Source: Acanthosepion lycidas (Eukaryota > Mollusca > Cephalopoda > Sepiida > Sepiidae). Taken from it: 64,000 bases of DNA. Made by a program: the position numbers and the translations under genes. The notes under the pieces are model-generated. The model made no database searches. It had not been told where the DNA came from and worked only from the letters and a program-made list of their open reading frames with translations. Shown here in pieces: positions 63,385 to 64,000 of the stretch (position 1 is its first letter; the number at the start of each line of letters is the position of its first letter). The DNA lies in the NCBI GenBank assembly GCA_963932145.1, contig OZ010611.1, positions 58,599,292 through 58,663,291 on the forward strand, in the 5' to 3' direction.

Positions 63385-64000
63385 TCTATATCTTGGTTGA
63401 AATTATTTTTCATTCTAATTCATAGAAATGGAGTAGCGTGCAATAGTGTCGTGGCATACAACAGTGAGTTAGGAGAAAAAATTTGTGGACACAAAATGGG
63501 CGATCAGTGTCTTATTCTCTTCTGTTTGTGCCTTGTTTTAGCTTTTTCTTCTATATTTAACATTATGTAGAGGCTAGGCCCCCCCTCTAAATCTTGGTTG
63601 AAATTATTTTTCATTCTAATTCATAGAAATGGAGTAGCGTGCAATGGTGTCGTCCGATACAACAGCGAATTAGGAAAAAAAATTTGTGGGCACAAAATGG
63701 GGGATCAGTGTCTTATTCTCTTCTGATTGTGCCTTGTCTTTAGCTTTTTCTTCTATATTTAACTTTATGTAGAGGCTAGGCCCCCCTCTAAATCTTGGTT
63801 GAAATTATTTTTCATTCTAATTAATAGAAATGGAGTAGCGTGCAATGGTGTCGTCTCATACAACAGTGAATTAGTAGAAAAAATTTGTGGGCACAAAATG
63901 GGGGATCAGTGTCTTATTCTCTTCTGTTTGTGCCTTGTCTTTAGCTTTTTCTTCTATATTTAACTTTATGTAGAGGCTAGGCCCCTTTCTAAATCTTAGT

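Larger units (their letters stand above)
1..64000 (+). repeat. Tandem satellite array, ~200-201 bp monomer, entire window
   Basis: The same ~200 bp unit recurs head to tail from the first base to the last, about 319 copies, always in the same orientation. Landmarks in fixed order in each unit are aattatttttcattctaatt, catagaaatggag, gcgtgcaatggtgtcgtc, tcatacaac, the A-tract followed by tttgtggg, cacaaaatgggtgatcagtg, cttattctcttctgtttg, ctttttcttctatatttaac and atgtagaggc. No unique sequence, transposon or gene interrupts it. Most copies differ by point changes and 1-12 bp indels. A monomer length close to a nucleosome repeat and megablock organisation are typical of centromeric or other heterochromatic satellites; that location is an inference. 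The family and species are not recognised. Confidence 0.98.
44311..64000 (+). repeat. Subfamily A block, distal
   Basis: About 98 A monomers. The block includes an 807 bp 4-mer duplication (45768-47333), a D-type patch (48995-49430), the 5612 bp 28-mer duplication (50352-61374) and a 1005 bp 5-mer repeat (61375-62980). The array continues to the last base of the window, so its end is not seen. No gene or unique DNA is present. Confidence 0.92.

Noticed and set aside
1..64000. CRISPR array
   Set aside because: Regular spacing is present, but the units are ~200 bp with no unique spacers between short repeats. The whole unit is repeated.
1..64000. Prokaryotic or phage origin, or a novel multi-gene system
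   Set aside because: No gene, ribosome binding site or operon structure can be seen anywhere. The content is a long monomeric satellite with higher-order repeats, as in eukaryotic heterochromatin.
1..64000. 5S rDNA, tRNA or snRNA tandem array
   Set aside because: No 5S internal control region, tRNA A/B boxes with cloverleaf, or snRNA core was recognised in the monomer.

Overview
The whole 64 kb window is one uninterrupted head-to-tail satellite DNA array. Every part I read is a copy of the same ~200-201 bp monomer in the same orientation, about 319 copies in all. I see no credible protein-coding gene, RNA gene, transposon, CRISPR array, inversion or unique spacer. This points to constitutive heterochromatin (centromeric, pericentromeric, subtelomeric or knob-like) of a eukaryotic nuclear genome, probably from a long-read assembly. 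I do not recognise the satellite family and cannot name the species. One monomer counted by hand is about 36% G+C. Each monomer normally carries one TGATCA site, two CpG dinucleotides, an A6/T-rich block and a long pyrimidine-rich tract on the + strand.

The array is a mosaic of monomer subfamilies in blocks. Subfamily A (201 bp; tcttggttg, acaacagtgagttagg, tttagc, ctttatgtagaggctagg) fills about 1-6.2 kb and 44.3-64 kb. Subfamily B (200 bp; tctggattg, actgtgagttagtag, often tttacc, cattatgtagaggcaagg) fills about 6.2-23.7 kb. Subfamily D is an A derivative with the signatures gcgatcaaaggtgtc, tctcaaacaac and gcagataaaa, and is interspersed with ordinary A monomers at 23.7-34.3 kb. Subfamily C (201 bp; tctggtttg, ggctaggctcccctc, often tttaac) fills about 34.3-44.3 kb. 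Small foreign patches break this zoning: C-like monomers inside A (1085-1590), A monomers inside B (11766-12110) and D monomers inside the distal A block (48995-49430).

Higher-order repeats of many sizes lie on top of the monomers: 1-mer (201 bp), 3-mer (~603), 4-mer (~804-807), 5-mer (1005), 6-mer (1196-1203), 7-mer (1405), 8-mer (1604) and a 28-mer (5612 bp). The 28-mer is the most striking. Its two adjacent copies (50352-55963 and 55964-61374) differ by only a few substitutions that I noticed and by loss of exactly one monomer from the second. Several breakpoints fall in register between monomers, and hybrid monomers at 27846-28046 and 16437-16636 look like direct products of unequal exchange. 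The window is best read as a record of satellite turnover rather than as a set of genes.

The short reading frames that can be drawn here are the repeat read in a fixed frame. Many would need TTG or GTG starts, and all stop at a codon supplied by the monomer itself.
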